Positions 9,641-18,100 of a DNA stretch of 48,047 bases are shown here, in pieces. Both the position numbers and the translations under genes were made by a program. How positions within the stretch are numbered: the stretch's first letter is position 1; the number at the start of each line of letters is the position of its first letter. The notes under the pieces were generated by a model, which saw only the letters and a list, made by a program, of their open reading frames with translations, was not told where the DNA came from and did no database searches. Origin of the DNA: JAEUNJ01 sp052035955 (lineage in GTDB: Bacteria; Pseudomonadota; Gammaproteobacteria; Burkholderiales; Rhodocyclaceae); assembly GCA_052035955.1 (NCBI GenBank), contig JBPOHD010000023.1:1-48047 (forward strand), given 5' to 3'.

Positions 9641-10099
9641 TCAGTCCCAGCGGTGGTCCGACGCCGCACTGAAGGTGCAACCTTCCGTCGTGCAGGAACT
9701 ATCGGACTCGCGCCACTTCTCGCCGCGGCTGTTGATGAAGAGTCGGCCGTCGTTGGCCAGGACTCCACCCACCTGCGGAACCAGGGCGGCCTGGAAGAAG
9801 GGTCGCGTGCCGGCCGCGTTGACGATGATCACCGGCGCCTGGTAGTAGGTCGCAACCTCGTTCGGCATCACCATCCGCAGGTCGGCCGTGAAATCGAGGG
9901 CGTATTGACGGGCATCGGTCAGGAATTGCTCCTGCCTTTGGGCCAGGTCCATCAGGAACTGTTGTCCGTTGGCCCGGTGGCCGCGGATCGCATAGTTCTG
10001 GTATTGCGGATAGGCGATCATGGCCAGGATCCCCATGATCGCCACCACGATCATCAACTCGATCAGCGTGAACCCGCGCGTTGTGGCATGTCGCTTCAT
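9641..10099 (-). CDS. pilE: PilE-type type IV pilin, 152 aa
   Basis: This is the first gene of the minor-pilin operon. The leader MKRHATTRG precedes FTLIELMIVVAIMGILAMIAYPQYQNY, with Gly9 at the prepilin cut and Glu14 as mature Glu5. The short globular domain has a Cys pair near the C-terminus (SSCTTEGCTF), a typical D-region disulfide loop. GAAGGAGAG lies just upstream of the ATG. It could be a minor pilin of the PilE family rather than the main fibre subunit, because it heads a minor-pilin operon. Confidence 0.88.
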   Translation of the reverse strand: MKRHATTRGFTLIELMIVVAIMGILAMIAYPQYQNYAIRGHRANGQQFLMDLAQRQEQFLTDARQYALDFTADLRMVMPNEVATYYQAPVIIVNAAGTRPFFQAALVPQVGGVLANDGRLFINSRGEKWRESDSSCTTEGCTFSAASDHRWD

Positions 10100-10304
10100 C
10101 CGACTCTCCTTCGCAGTGGATTATTGTTGCGGGCGAGGAGGTTAGCACGGCGGTCCGACGTACGGTCGGTTTGTTGCCGCCAACGGGAAGCAAGGGGAAC
10201 AGGCGCCGGATTCGGGCCTCTGATTCGGGTCCTCCACATGCAATCGAGCGGCCCGGTTGCATCCGACAGGCTCTCCCCGGGGGGCCGACTGACGACGATC
10301 AAAG

Positions 10305-10391
10305 TGGTGCCGGGAGAGGGACTCGAACCCTCACAGTGTCGCCACCGGCGGATTTTGAGTCCGCTGCGTCTACCGATTCCGCCATCCCGGC
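10305..10391 (-). tRNA. tRNA-Leu (anticodon CAA), CCA encoded
   Basis: The minus strand reads GCCGGGATGGCGGAATCGG at the 5' end and TTCGAGTC in the T arm. The acceptor pairs GCCGGGA with TCCCGGC, followed by discriminator A and CCA. The anticodon stem GCGGA/TCCGC holds the loop CTCAAAA, giving anticodon CAA. The long variable arm (class II, 87 nt in all) fits leucine. Apart from this gene, the 358-bp gap between pilE and the hydrolase holds only a weak palindrome at 10154-10168. Confidence 0.96.
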
Positions 10392-10457
10392 AGGGAGGAC
10401 AGCGCGGCGTAGAATTCCCGGCCCGCGCGAAGGCGCGCATTATCCGACAATTCCCCC

Positions 10458-11417
10458 ATGCCGACAACCGGCCTCGACCCCGAAGCAGCGGCCTTCCTGC
10501 GCCGGCTGGAACGACCGGGCCAGCCGCCCTACCACCTGCTTCCCCTGGATGTACAGCGGCAATCGACCGAGAAGATGACATCCGCCTTCGGGCCGCCGCC
10601 GCCGGAGGTGGCCATGGCCGAGGAAGGGCGGATGTCGCGGCCTGCCGCCCTGGGCGGCAGCCTGGGCTACCGCCTCTACCGACCGCTCCACAGCGACCTC
10701 GTCGAGCGGCTGCCGGCTCTCGTCTGGTATCACGGGGGCGGATGGACCGTCGGCAGCATCGCGGCCTACGATACCCTCTGCCGACAACTCGCGAACTCCT
10801 CCGCCTGCGCGGTCGTGTCGGTTTCCTACCGGCTGGCGCCCGAGCATCCGTTTCCGGCGGCGACCGACGATGCCCTGTTTGTCTTCGATTGGATCCGCGA
10901 GCACGCACCCCGCCTGGGCATAGACGCCGGACGCCTGGCCGTGGGCGGCGATTCGGCGGGCGGCAACCTGGCGGCGGTAACCGCCATCGCCTGCCGGGAC
11001 CGGGGCGCGGCGATGCCGTGCTTCCAGCTCCTGATCTACCCGTCCACCGACCAGCGTGGATCGAGCGCCTCGCACCGGACCTATGCCGATGGCTTCCTGC
11101 TGACCCAGGCAAGCCTTCTCCGCTTCCGGGACAACTACCTGCCCGATCCTGCCGACCACGAGGACTGGCGCGCCTCGCCGCTCCTGGCGCCGTCCCTCGC
11201 CGGGCTTCCGCCGGCGCTGGTGCTCACGGCGAGCCACGATCCCCTGGTCGACGATTGCCGCCGCTACGCGACCAGGATGCGGGAGGCCGGCGTCCCCGTC
11301 ACCTATTCCGAGTACCCGGGACAGATCCACAGCTTCTTTGTCCTCGGGGGGGCCATCAGGGCCGCCAACCGGGCCGTGGAGGAAGCCGCCGCCGCCCTCG
11401 CCCGGGCACTCTTCTAA
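10458..11417 (+). CDS. Alpha/beta hydrolase of the hormone-sensitive-lipase type, 319 aa
   Basis: This is a carboxylesterase/lipase-like serine hydrolase of family IV. The oxyanion motif HGGGW is at residues 92-96, the nucleophile elbow GDSAGG is at 164-169 (Ser166), and the acid and base are Asp261 (SHDPLVDD) and His291 (GQIHSF). The length is usual for the family. No signal peptide is seen, so it is probably cytoplasmic. It stands alone between the tRNA and the convergent nirE, and nothing in the context names its substrate. Confidence 0.85.
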   Translation: MPTTGLDPEAAAFLRRLERPGQPPYHLLPLDVQRQSTEKMTSAFGPPPPEVAMAEEGRMSRPAALGGSLGYRLYRPLHSDLVERLPALVWYHGGGWTVGSIAAYDTLCRQLANSSACAVVSVSYRLAPEHPFPAATDDALFVFDWIREHAPRLGIDAGRLAVGGDSAGGNLAAVTAIACRDRGAAMPCFQLLIYPSTDQRGSSASHRTYADGFLLTQASLLRFRDNYLPDPADHEDWRASPLLAPSLAGLPPALVLTASHDPLVDDCRRYATRMREAGVPVTYSEYPGQIHSFFVLGGAIRAANRAVEEAAAALARALF

Positions 11418-11469
11418 GCGGCGCGTCGGGCCCGCCCCATGGCCCGAAACTCGTTGCATCGCCTGCATC

Positions 11470-11488
11470 GGCTTGCGCGCAAGCCTTT
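11470..11488. terminator. Possible terminator hairpin between convergent hydrolase and nirE
   Basis: GGCTTG-CGCG-CAAGCC followed by TTT forms a 6-bp stem with a tetraloop in the 149-bp gap between two convergent genes. The T-run is short, so it is only a fair candidate. Confidence 0.4.
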
Positions 11489-11566
11489 GCCAACGGACTC
11501 GGGAAACTCCTGGAATGTCGCGCCTGCAGTGCCTGGGGAGCCAGGGGGCGACGGACGCCGTCCCGG

Positions 11567-12304
11567 CTACCGGCCGAACCAGCCCAGCCGCCCCCGCAGG
11601 GAAACCACCGAGCCGACCACGATGAGGGCCGGCGGCGCCAATCCGGCTGCGACCGCGGCACCGGGAAGCGAATCCAATGTGGCCGACAGCACCCGCTGGT
11701 CCGGCAATGTCGCATTGCGCACCAGGGCGGCCGGCGTATTGCCGGGCAGGCCATGGGTGGCCAGGCGCTCGCAGATGACAGGCAGGGCGCCGACGCCCAT
11801 GTAGATCACCAGGGTCTGATTGGGCCGGGCCAGGGCCGGCCAGTCCAGATTGACGGTGCCGTCCTTCAGGTGGCCGGTGACGAAGACGCAGGACTGGGCG
11901 TGTTCCCGGTGGGTCAGGGGGATGCCCGCGTAGGCGGCCATGCCCGTGGCGGCGGTGATGCCCGGCACCACCTCGAAGGCGATGCCGCTGGCCACCAGTT
12001 CCTCGATCTCCTCGCCACCGCGTCCGAAGATGAACGGATCCCCGCCCTTCAGGCGGACGATGCTGCCATGGCGGGCGGCCAGTTTCACCAGCAGGGCGTT
12101 GATTTCCCCCTGGGGCAGGGTGTGGTTGCCGGACTCCTTGCCGGCATATATCCGCTCGGCGGTCGGCGAGGCCAGGTCCAGGATGTCCGGACCGACCAGG
12201 TGATCGTAGACGATGGCATCGGCGGAACGGATCAGGCGGGCGGCCTTGAGGGTCAGCAATTCCGGATCGCCGGGGCCGGCGCCGACCAGATAGACGGTAC
12301 TCAT
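11567..12304 (-). CDS. nirE: Uroporphyrinogen-III C-methyltransferase for heme d1 (NirE), 245 aa
   Basis: SUMT enzymes use two S-adenosylmethionine to turn uroporphyrinogen III into precorrin-2, the first step toward siroheme, cobalamin and heme d1. The sequence shows the SAM-binding start (VGAGPGDPELLT, residues 7-18) and the family motifs RLKGGDPFIFGRGGEE and VVPGITAATG. It has no CysG-type dehydrogenase/chelatase domain. Its position back to back with nirS, and the other nir genes beyond, point to the heme d1 branch (NirE) rather than cobalamin, though the protein alone would also fit CobA. It probably shares the regulatory gap with nirS. Confidence 0.88.
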   Translation of the reverse strand: MSTVYLVGAGPGDPELLTLKAARLIRSADAIVYDHLVGPDILDLASPTAERIYAGKESGNHTLPQGEINALLVKLAARHGSIVRLKGGDPFIFGRGGEEIEELVASGIAFEVVPGITAATGMAAYAGIPLTHREHAQSCVFVTGHLKDGTVNLDWPALARPNQTLVIYMGVGALPVICERLATHGLPGNTPAALVRNATLPDQRVLSATLDSLPGAAVAAGLAPPALIVVGSVVSLRGRLGWFGR

Positions 12305-12360
12305 GGGATCGAATGTTGACGGTCCTCCGCCGCCCGGTCAACCAGGACTTTGGGCTTCGA

Positions 12361-12374
12361 TTGACGCCCGTCAA
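12361..12374. promoter_or_regulatory. FNR/DNR-like box before nirS (TTGAC-N4-GTCAA)
   Basis: TTGACGCCCGTCAA is a perfect 5-4-5 palindrome in the 186-bp divergent nirE/nirS gap. A -10-like CAGAAT lies at 12395-12400, which puts the transcription start near 12408, about 41 bp from the box centre. That is the class II activator geometry for FNR/DNR. A 16-bp-spaced pair of the same half sites lies at 12316-12341. Confidence 0.75.
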
Positions 12375-12490
12375 GGAAATCGGACCCGGGGAAGCAGAAT
12401 CTGCCGGCCATGGGACGTCAGGTGGCAGTCAGCCCCTGAGCCGGGGAGTTTTCGAGTCTGAAATCCATCAACTGTGGAGAGGGGAAACTG

Positions 12491-14182
12491 ATGAAACGCA
12501 ACCAATACCTGCAAGCCCTGCGTCTGGCTGCCCTGCCGCTGGCCATGGGCGCCCTGTTCGGGACGGCGTCCGCCCAGGATGCGACGGCGCCGGCCATGAC
12601 CGCCGAAGAGAAGGCGACGGCGAAGAAGATCTATTTCGAACGCTGTGCCGGCTGCCATGGCGTGCTGCGCAAGGGTGCCACGGGCAAGAACCTGGAACCC
12701 CACTGGACCAAGAAACTCCCTGACGGCACGACCCAGGAAGGCGGCACCCTGAAGCTCGGCGCCAACCGCCTGGAAAAGATCATCGCCTACGGCACCGAGG
12801 GCGGCATGGTCAACTTCGACGACATCCTGACCAAGGACGAGATCTCCCTGATGACCAAGTACATCCAGAACGTGCCGGATGTACCGCCCGAGTACAGCTT
12901 CAAGGAAACCACCGACTCCTGGAAGGTGATGGTCCCGGTGGACCAGCGGCCCAAGAAGCAGATGAACAACTTCAACCTGAAGAACATGTTCTCGGTCACC
13001 CTGCGCGACACGGGTGAAGTGGCCCTGATCGACGGCGACACCAAGGAGATCCGCAGCATCGTCAAGACCGGCTACGCGGTGCACATTTCCCGCCTCTCCG
13101 CGTCCGGCCGCTACGTCTATGTGATCGGCCGCGACGGCCGCCTGTCGCTGATCGACCTTTGGATGGAGAAGCCCGCCGTGGTGGCCGAGGTCAAGGTCGG
13201 CTTCGACGCCCGTTCCGTCGACACCTCCAAGTTCAAGGGCTTCGAGGACAAGTACGCCGTGGCCGGCTCCTACTGGCCGCCCCAGTACGTGATCATGGAA
13301 GGCGACACCCTGAAGCCCCTGAAAGTGGTTTCGACCCGCGGCATGACGGTGGATGGCGAATACCACCCCGAGCCGCGCGTGGCCTCCATCGTCTCGTCGA
13401 TGATCAAGCCCGAGTGGGTCATCAACATCAAGGAAACCGGCCAGATCCTGCTGGTGGACTACAGCGACATCAAGAACCTGAAGACCACCACCATCGAATC
13501 CGCCAAGTTCCTGCACGATGGCGGCTGGGACGCCACCAAGCGCTACTTCCTGGTGGCCGCCAACGCCTCCAACAAGATCGCCGCCGTCGATACGAAGACC
13601 GGCAAGCTGGCCGCCCTGGTGGACACCAAGAAGATTCCCCACCCCGGCCGCGGCGCCAACTTCATGCATCCCCAGTACGGTCCCGTCTGGGCCACCGGCC
13701 ACCTGGGCGCCGACGTCGTGACGCTGATCGGCACGCCGAACGACAAGATGCCCAAGTACAAGGGGAATGCCTGGAAGGTGGTGCAGGAAGTCAAGCACAT
13801 CGGAGCCGGCAACCTCTTCGTCAAGACCCATCCGAAGTCCAAGCACCTCTGGGCCGACGCGCCTCAGAATCCCGAGCGCGCCATCGCCGAGTCCGTGGCG
13901 GTGTGGGACATGGCCGACCTGTCGAAGCCGAAGAAGGTACTCAACGTCGCCAAGGACTCCGGCCTGCCCGAGACCAAGGCCATCCGCCGCGCCGTGCATC
14001 CCGAGTACAGCGCCGACGGCAAGGAGGTGTGGATTTCCCTGTGGGGCGGCAAGACGGACCAGTCCGCCATCGTCGTCTATGACGACGCGAGCCTGACGGT
14101 CAAGAAGGTCATCACCGATCCGAAGATGATCACGCCGACCGGCAAGTTCAACGTTTACAACACGCAGCACGACATCTACTAA
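12491..14182 (+). CDS. nirS: Cytochrome cd1 nitrite reductase, 563 aa
   Basis: NirS is the periplasmic homodimeric enzyme that reduces nitrite to nitric oxide. A Sec signal peptide ends near residue 28 (ASAQD). The heme c site CAGCH is at residues 52-56, in the N-terminal cytochrome domain, which is followed by the eight-bladed d1 propeller. His198 (GYAVHIS) is in place for the proximal d1 ligand. His342 (LHDGGWD) and His384 (PHPGRG) match the distal catalytic pair in sequence context and spacing. The length is normal and GGAGAGGGG precedes the ATG. Expression is probably driven by the DNR-like box at 12361, and an intrinsic terminator follows the gene. Confidence 0.98.
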   Translation: MKRNQYLQALRLAALPLAMGALFGTASAQDATAPAMTAEEKATAKKIYFERCAGCHGVLRKGATGKNLEPHWTKKLPDGTTQEGGTLKLGANRLEKIIAYGTEGGMVNFDDILTKDEISLMTKYIQNVPDVPPEYSFKETTDSWKVMVPVDQRPKKQMNNFNLKNMFSVTLRDTGEVALIDGDTKEIRSIVKTGYAVHISRLSASGRYVYVIGRDGRLSLIDLWMEKPAVVAEVKVGFDARSVDTSKFKGFEDKYAVAGSYWPPQYVIMEGDTLKPLKVVSTRGMTVDGEYHPEPRVASIVSSMIKPEWVINIKETGQILLVDYSDIKNLKTTTIESAKFLHDGGWDATKRYFLVAANASNKIAAVDTKTGKLAALVDTKKIPHPGRGANFMHPQYGPVWATGHLGADVVTLIGTPNDKMPKYKGNAWKVVQEVKHIGAGNLFVKTHPKSKHLWADAPQNPERAIAESVAVWDMADLSKPKKVLNVAKDSGLPETKAIRRAVHPEYSADGKEVWISLWGGKTDQSAIVVYDDASLTVKKVITDPKMITPTGKFNVYNTQHDIY

Positions 14183-14202
14183 ACTGCGGATCGTCCGGGC
14201 AG

Positions 14203-14229
14203 GGGCCGCCACGGCGGCCCTTGTCTTTT
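14203..14229 (+). terminator. Intrinsic terminator after nirS
   Basis: GGGCCGC-CACG-GCGGCCC forms a 7-bp GC stem with a tetraloop, followed directly by TTGTCTTTT. It lies 20 nt after the nirS stop and just before the next DNR-like box, so nirS can be a separate transcript. Confidence 0.75.
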
Positions 14230-14230
14230 C

Positions 14231-14244
14231 TTGAGTCTCGTCAA
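14231..14244 (+). promoter_or_regulatory. FNR/DNR-like box before the EB_dh-type cytochrome gene
   Basis: TTGAGTCTCGTCAA matches the nirS box except for one base (TTGAG for TTGAC). A -10-like TAGGAT lies at 14267-14272, which gives a start near 14279, about 41 bp from the box centre. A good ribosome site (AAGGAG) then follows for the ATG at 14306. Confidence 0.65.
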
Positions 14245-14305
14245 GGTGCATCGGCGGGACGGGAACTAGGATGAACGCATGACAACGCCCGACAAGGAGC
14301 CTCAA

Positions 14306-15175
14306 ATGAAACAGAAGTTGCTCGCCTCCTCCCTCGCCGCCCTGCTGGCCTGCGCCGCCGGCGGTGCGATCGCCGCGCCCGACTGGAGCAAGGCCCCCGG
14401 CAAGAAGATCACCGTCTTCTATCCGGGCGTGTCGCCCATCGAATGGATCACCAAGGGGACGGAGCACGGTGGTGCCAAGGGCCTGAGGAAGGGCGAGAGC
14501 TGCGCCTCCTGCCACGACGAGGAAGCCGCCGACATGGGCAAGAAGATGGTCACCGGCCAGAAGCTCGAGCCCCACGTGATCAAGGGCAAGGCCGCCGCGA
14601 TTCCCGTCACCGTCCAGGCCGCCAACGACGGCACCAACCTCTACCTGCGCTTCACCTGGAAGCAGCCGGCCGGCGGCGCCGACAAGATGGACAAGGAAAA
14701 CCCGGTCAAGCTGGCCTTCATGCTGGACGACAACAAGGTCGAGCGGGCCAACCTCTCCGGCTGCTGGGAGACCTGCCACCAGGATGTCCGCACCATGCCC
14801 GACGGCAAGGACGACAAGAAGACCAAGTACGTCAAGGACGGCGGCCTGGCCTCCGGCAAGTTCTACGACCTGCTGCAATGGACCAGCAAGGCCAACAAGG
14901 GCCGCGACGGCCACATCGCCGACAAGCGGGTCATGGAAGGCGGCAAGGGCCTGGTCGAGGCCAAGGGCGAGAAGAAGGGCGACGAATGGGTCGTCACCTT
15001 CACCCGCAAGCTGGCCGGCGGCGGCGAGGGCGACATCGCCCTGGCCTCCGGCAAGACCTACAACTTCGGCTTCGCCATCCACGACGACCACACCGAGGGC
15101 CGCTACCACCACGTCTCCCTGGGCTACACCCTGGGCATCGACGCCAAGGCGGACATCTCGGCGAACAAGCAGTAA
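14306..15175 (+). CDS. Periplasmic cytochrome with ethylbenzene-dehydrogenase-gamma-like heme domain, 289 aa
   Basis: The protein starts with a Sec signal peptide ending near IAAPDW. The first heme c site is CASCH, residues 66-70. The rest resembles the heme-binding domain of ethylbenzene dehydrogenase gamma / DMSO-reductase-type subunits. A second candidate site, CWETCH at 153-158, has three residues between the Cys instead of two. I chose the ATG at 14306 over the one at 14279 because it has AAGGAG upstream, begins a clean signal peptide, and lies downstream of the predicted transcription start. Its place right after nirS suggests an electron carrier to nitrite reductase; that role is inferred. 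Confidence 0.75.
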   Translation: MKQKLLASSLAALLACAAGGAIAAPDWSKAPGKKITVFYPGVSPIEWITKGTEHGGAKGLRKGESCASCHDEEAADMGKKMVTGQKLEPHVIKGKAAAIPVTVQAANDGTNLYLRFTWKQPAGGADKMDKENPVKLAFMLDDNKVERANLSGCWETCHQDVRTMPDGKDDKKTKYVKDGGLASGKFYDLLQWTSKANKGRDGHIADKRVMEGGKGLVEAKGEKKGDEWVVTFTRKLAGGGEGDIALASGKTYNFGFAIHDDHTEGRYHHVSLGYTLGIDAKADISANKQ

Positions 15176-15180
15176 GGTCC

Positions 15181-15516
15181 ATGCACCGCCGTCCGACGCG
15201 ATGGGCGCCCCTGGCGCTCGTCGCGTTTTCCTTTCTGGCGGGGCCGCTTGCAATTGCCGGCGAGGTCGCCGAGGTCGGCATCCGCGAGTACCGCTACGAT
15301 CCGCCGACGCTCACGGTCAAGGTCGGCACCTCCGTGCGCTGGACCAACAACGAGAAGCGGGTCAGCCACTCCATCCTCTTCCTCGGCCCCGGCGGCTTCG
15401 AGTCCGATCGCATCTTCCCCGGCGAAACCTTCGAGCGCACTTTCGACCGGCCCGGAAAATTTCCCTACACCTGCGGTCCCCATCCGGAGATGAGGGGCCT
15501 CGTCGAGGTCGAGTAG
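15181..15516 (+). CDS. Small cupredoxin (plastocyanin/azurin-like), 111 aa
   Basis: This is a blue-copper electron carrier. A signal peptide (cut near AIAGEV, residue 27) is followed by one cupredoxin domain. The type 1 copper ligands are clear: His63 (RVSHSIL), then Cys98, His101 and Met104 (YTCGPHPEM). The start follows the cytochrome gene by 5 nt, so the two are co-transcribed. In this setting it probably donates electrons to NirS, as pseudoazurin or azurin does elsewhere. The short loop between the last ligands is plastocyanin/pseudoazurin-like. Confidence 0.85.
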   Translation: MHRRPTRWAPLALVAFSFLAGPLAIAGEVAEVGIREYRYDPPTLTVKVGTSVRWTNNEKRVSHSILFLGPGGFESDRIFPGETFERTFDRPGKFPYTCGPHPEMRGLVEVE

Positions 15517-15575
15517 AAAGGCGTGCAGCAGGCCGGCGGCATCGCGGTTCCCGCCTTCCGGCCAGTTCCGTCCCA

Positions 15576-15589
15576 TTGACGCACGTCAA
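15576..15589 (+). promoter_or_regulatory. FNR/DNR-like box before nirC
   Basis: TTGACGCACGTCAA is again a perfect 5-4-5 palindrome. Its centre is only 42 bp before the nirC ATG, so a class II promoter here would start transcription at about 15624, one base before the start codon. Confidence 0.7.
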
Positions 15590-15624
15590 GGCGCCGCCCG
15601 GGGCGACGCGCGATCCTTTCGCCC

Positions 15625-15936
15625 ATGAAATCAGCGCTTTTCCTTGCCTTGGTCCTCCTGCCCCTCGGCGCCGCCGCCGGTGACCGGGAAAGGGAACTGG
15701 TGCGCCTGGTGCGCCAGGACTGCGGCTCCTGCCACGGCATGCTGCTCACCGGCGGCCTGGGCAATCCGCTGACCCCCGAGGCCCTGCGCGACAAGCCTGC
15801 GGAAAGCCTGGTGGCGACGGTCCTCCACGGCCGTCCCGGAACCGCCATGCCGCCCTGGAAGAGCATCATCAGCGAGCAGGACGCCGAATGGATCGTCGAG
15901 CGCCTGATGAACGGCTTCCCCAAGGAAGGCGGCTGA
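15625..15936 (+). CDS. nirC: NirC-type monoheme cytochrome c, 103 aa
   Basis: This is a short class I c-type cytochrome with a signal peptide (ALFLALVLLPLGAAAG). The heme site CGSCH is at residues 33-37 and Met75 (TAMPPW) is a likely axial ligand. NirC proteins feed electrons to NirS or serve in heme d1 maturation. Its stop overlaps the nirF start by one base (TGATG), so it leads a coupled nirCF-DL-G-H operon. No clear ribosome site precedes the ATG, which fits the unusual box spacing described above. Confidence 0.88.
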   Translation: MKSALFLALVLLPLGAAAGDRERELVRLVRQDCGSCHGMLLTGGLGNPLTPEALRDKPAESLVATVLHGRPGTAMPPWKSIISEQDAEWIVERLMNGFPKEGG

Positions 15937-17108
15937 TGCGCTGGCTGGCCCTCCTCCTCGCCGCGCTGCTGGCCGGTTGCGCCGCCCAATCGCCGGTCGG
16001 GCTCCGCGGCACGGGGGACCTGGGCGTCGTCATCGAACGCGCCGCCGGCCGGGTCGCCATCGTCGACACCACCGCCAGGGCAGTGCTGGCGCGGGTCGAC
16101 GGCCTGGGCGACCTCTCCCACGCCTCCGTCGTCTTCTCCCGCGACGGCCGCTATGCCTACGTGTTCGGCCGCGACGGCGGGTTGACCAAGGTGGACCTGC
16201 TGCTGGCCCGCATCGACCGGCGGGTGATCCAGGCCGGCAACAGCATCGGCGGCGCCATTTCCCAGGACGGTCGCCTCGTCGTCGCCCAGAACTACGAACC
16301 CGGCGGCATCAAGGCCTTCGACGCCAACACCCTCGAACTGGTGGCCGATGTGCCTGCCTCCTACGGCGATTCGGGCAAGCGATCCAAGGTGGTGGGCCTG
16401 GCCGACCTGCCCGGCAACCGTTTTGCCTATGCCCTCTTCGATGCCGGCGAGATCCGCGTCACCGACCTGTCGGACCCCGCGAAGCCGAAGACCGCGGCCT
16501 ATCCCGCAGGCATGCAGCCCTACGACGGCCTGGTCACCCCCGACGGCCGCCATTTCCTGGCCGGCCTGTTCGGCGAGGACGGGGTCGCCTTGCTGGACAC
16601 CTGGAAGCCCGGGCAAGGTGCCCGGAAGATCCTCGGCGACTACGGGCGCGGCCAGGAGAAGCTGCCGGTCTTCAAGATGCCCCACCTGCGCGGCTGGGCA
16701 GTCGCCGGGCGCAACGCCTACCTGCCGGCCATAGGCCGCCATGAGGTGCTGGTGGCGGACACGAGCGACTGGCGGCTCACCCGGCGCATCCCCGTCAAGG
16801 GCCAGCCCGTCTTCGTCATGGCGCGGCCCGACGGGCGCCAGGTCTGGGTCAATTTCGCCTTCCCGGACAACGGCTGGGTGCAGGTCATCGACACCCCGAG
16901 CGGCGAGGTCGTGCAGACCCTGCAGCCGGGCAAGGCCGTCCTGCACATGGAATTCACCCCGCGCGGCGAGGCGGTATGGATCTCCGCCCGTGACGACAAC
17001 CGGGTAGTCATCTACGACACTGCGAGCTTCGCCCGCCAGGCAAGCCTGGCCGCGGACAGCCCGTCCGGCATCTTCTTCACGCCCCGGGCGGCAAGGACGG
17101 GATTCTGA
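15936..17108 (+). CDS. nirF: Heme d1 biosynthesis protein NirF, 390 aa
   Basis: NirF is a beta-propeller protein that resembles the d1 domain of NirS and acts late in heme d1 synthesis (it is reported as a dihydro-heme d1 dehydrogenase). The start at 15936 gives a lipoprotein signal with lipobox LAGC (Cys15), so the protein is probably anchored on the periplasmic face. The longer open frame from 15888 would add 16 residues from within nirC. Repeats such as VFSRDGRYAYVFGRDG echo the equivalent NirS blades. The gene is tightly packed between nirC and nirDL with one-base overlaps. Confidence 0.93.
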   Translation: MRWLALLLAALLAGCAAQSPVGLRGTGDLGVVIERAAGRVAIVDTTARAVLARVDGLGDLSHASVVFSRDGRYAYVFGRDGGLTKVDLLLARIDRRVIQAGNSIGGAISQDGRLVVAQNYEPGGIKAFDANTLELVADVPASYGDSGKRSKVVGLADLPGNRFAYALFDAGEIRVTDLSDPAKPKTAAYPAGMQPYDGLVTPDGRHFLAGLFGEDGVALLDTWKPGQGARKILGDYGRGQEKLPVFKMPHLRGWAVAGRNAYLPAIGRHEVLVADTSDWRLTRRIPVKGQPVFVMARPDGRQVWVNFAFPDNGWVQVIDTPSGEVVQTLQPGKAVLHMEFTPRGEAVWISARDDNRVVIYDTASFARQASLAADSPSGIFFTPRAARTGF

Positions 17109-18100
17109 TGGACGCCCCCTACAGCCCCCTCGAGTTCCGGCTCCTCAACGAGTATCAGCGAGCCTTCCCGCTGGTCGAGCGGCCTTACGCACGGATTGCC
17201 CGGGACCTGGATTGCGACGAAGCCGCAGTGCTCGCCGCCCTGCGCCGCCTGCTGTCCCGCGGCGCCGTGAGCCGCATCGGCGCCGTGCTGGCGCCGCGGC
17301 GCGTCGGGGCCAGCACCCTGGCCGCCATGTCGGTGCCGCCGGACCGGCTGGAGGCCGTCGCCGCCATGGTCAGCGGCCGGCCCGAGGTCAATCACAACTA
17401 CGAGCGCGAGCATCGCTACAACCTCTGGTTCGTCGCCACGGCGGCCGACCAGACCGCCCTCGCCGCGACCCTGGCGGACATCGCCCGGCAGGCCGAGGCG
17501 CCGCTGATCAGCCTGCCCCTCGTGGAGGAATACCACATCGACCTGGGCTTCGATCTCTGCGGCGGCGGCAAGGACTCGGTGCGCGGCTGCGGCCGGGCCG
17601 TCCGCGCAGCGCTGACGGATGCCGACCGTTGCCTGCTGGCAGCCCTGGAACCGGGCCTGGAGGCGGTGCCGCGACCCTACGCCCGGCTCGCCGACCGCTG
17701 CGGCTGCGACGAGGTACTCGTCCGGGAACGGCTTTCCGCCTGGCTGGAAGATGGGCTGATCAAGCGCCTGGGCATCGTCGTCCGCCACCACGAACTGGGT
17801 TACCGGGCCAATGCCATGGTCGTCTTCGACGTACCCGACGCACAGGTGTCGGAGATCGGCCAGCGGCTGGGCCGCGAGGCCGGCGTCACCCTCTGCTACC
17901 GGCGCCGGCGCTCGCCGCCCGAATGGAGCGGCAACCTGTTCTGCATGGTCCACGGCCGCTCCCGCGAGGCGGTGCTGCCCATCGTCCATCGCCTGGGCGC
18001 CGCGGCCGGCCATCCCTGCGAGGTCCTGTTCAGCATTCGCCGCTTCAAGCAGCGCGGCGCCCGCTATTTCGAGGCCGCCCATGGCCCGGCCGGCGATTGA
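17108..18100 (+). CDS. nirDL: Siroheme decarboxylase NirDL (fused), 330 aa
   Basis: Two AsnC/Lrp-like halves are joined in one chain. Each starts with a winged-helix domain (residues about 1-60 and 169-225). The first half carries NHNYEREH (His96, His102) and the second carries TLCYRRRRSPPEW plus MVHG (His282). These are the signatures of the NirD/G and NirL/H types. Together with NirG and NirH they remove two carboxyl groups from siroheme to give 12,18-didecarboxysiroheme. They look like regulators by homology but are enzymes. The gene overlaps nirF by one base and nirG by 20. Confidence 0.92.
   Translation: MDAPYSPLEFRLLNEYQRAFPLVERPYARIARDLDCDEAAVLAALRRLLSRGAVSRIGAVLAPRRVGASTLAAMSVPPDRLEAVAAMVSGRPEVNHNYEREHRYNLWFVATAADQTALAATLADIARQAEAPLISLPLVEEYHIDLGFDLCGGGKDSVRGCGRAVRAALTDADRCLLAALEPGLEAVPRPYARLADRCGCDEVLVRERLSAWLEDGLIKRLGIVVRHHELGYRANAMVVFDVPDAQVSEIGQRLGREAGVTLCYRRRRSPPEWSGNLFCMVHGRSREAVLPIVHRLGAAAGHPCEVLFSIRRFKQRGARYFEAAHGPAGD

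Noticed and set aside
10154..10168. Imperfect palindrome CCGACGTACGGTCGG upstream of pilE
   Set aside because: It does not match either recurring operator and no other copy was seen, so I do not call it a site.
9524..12319. Plus-strand open frame of 931 codons from fimT to nirE
   Set aside because: It crosses the tRNA-Leu gene, the hydrolase and nirE out of frame; it is a GC-bias artefact.
12371..15253. Long antisense open frame (960 codons) across nirS and the cytochrome gene
   Set aside because: It mirrors well-recognised genes on the other strand; in high-GC DNA such frames arise from codon bias, and its translation is low-complexity with no motif.
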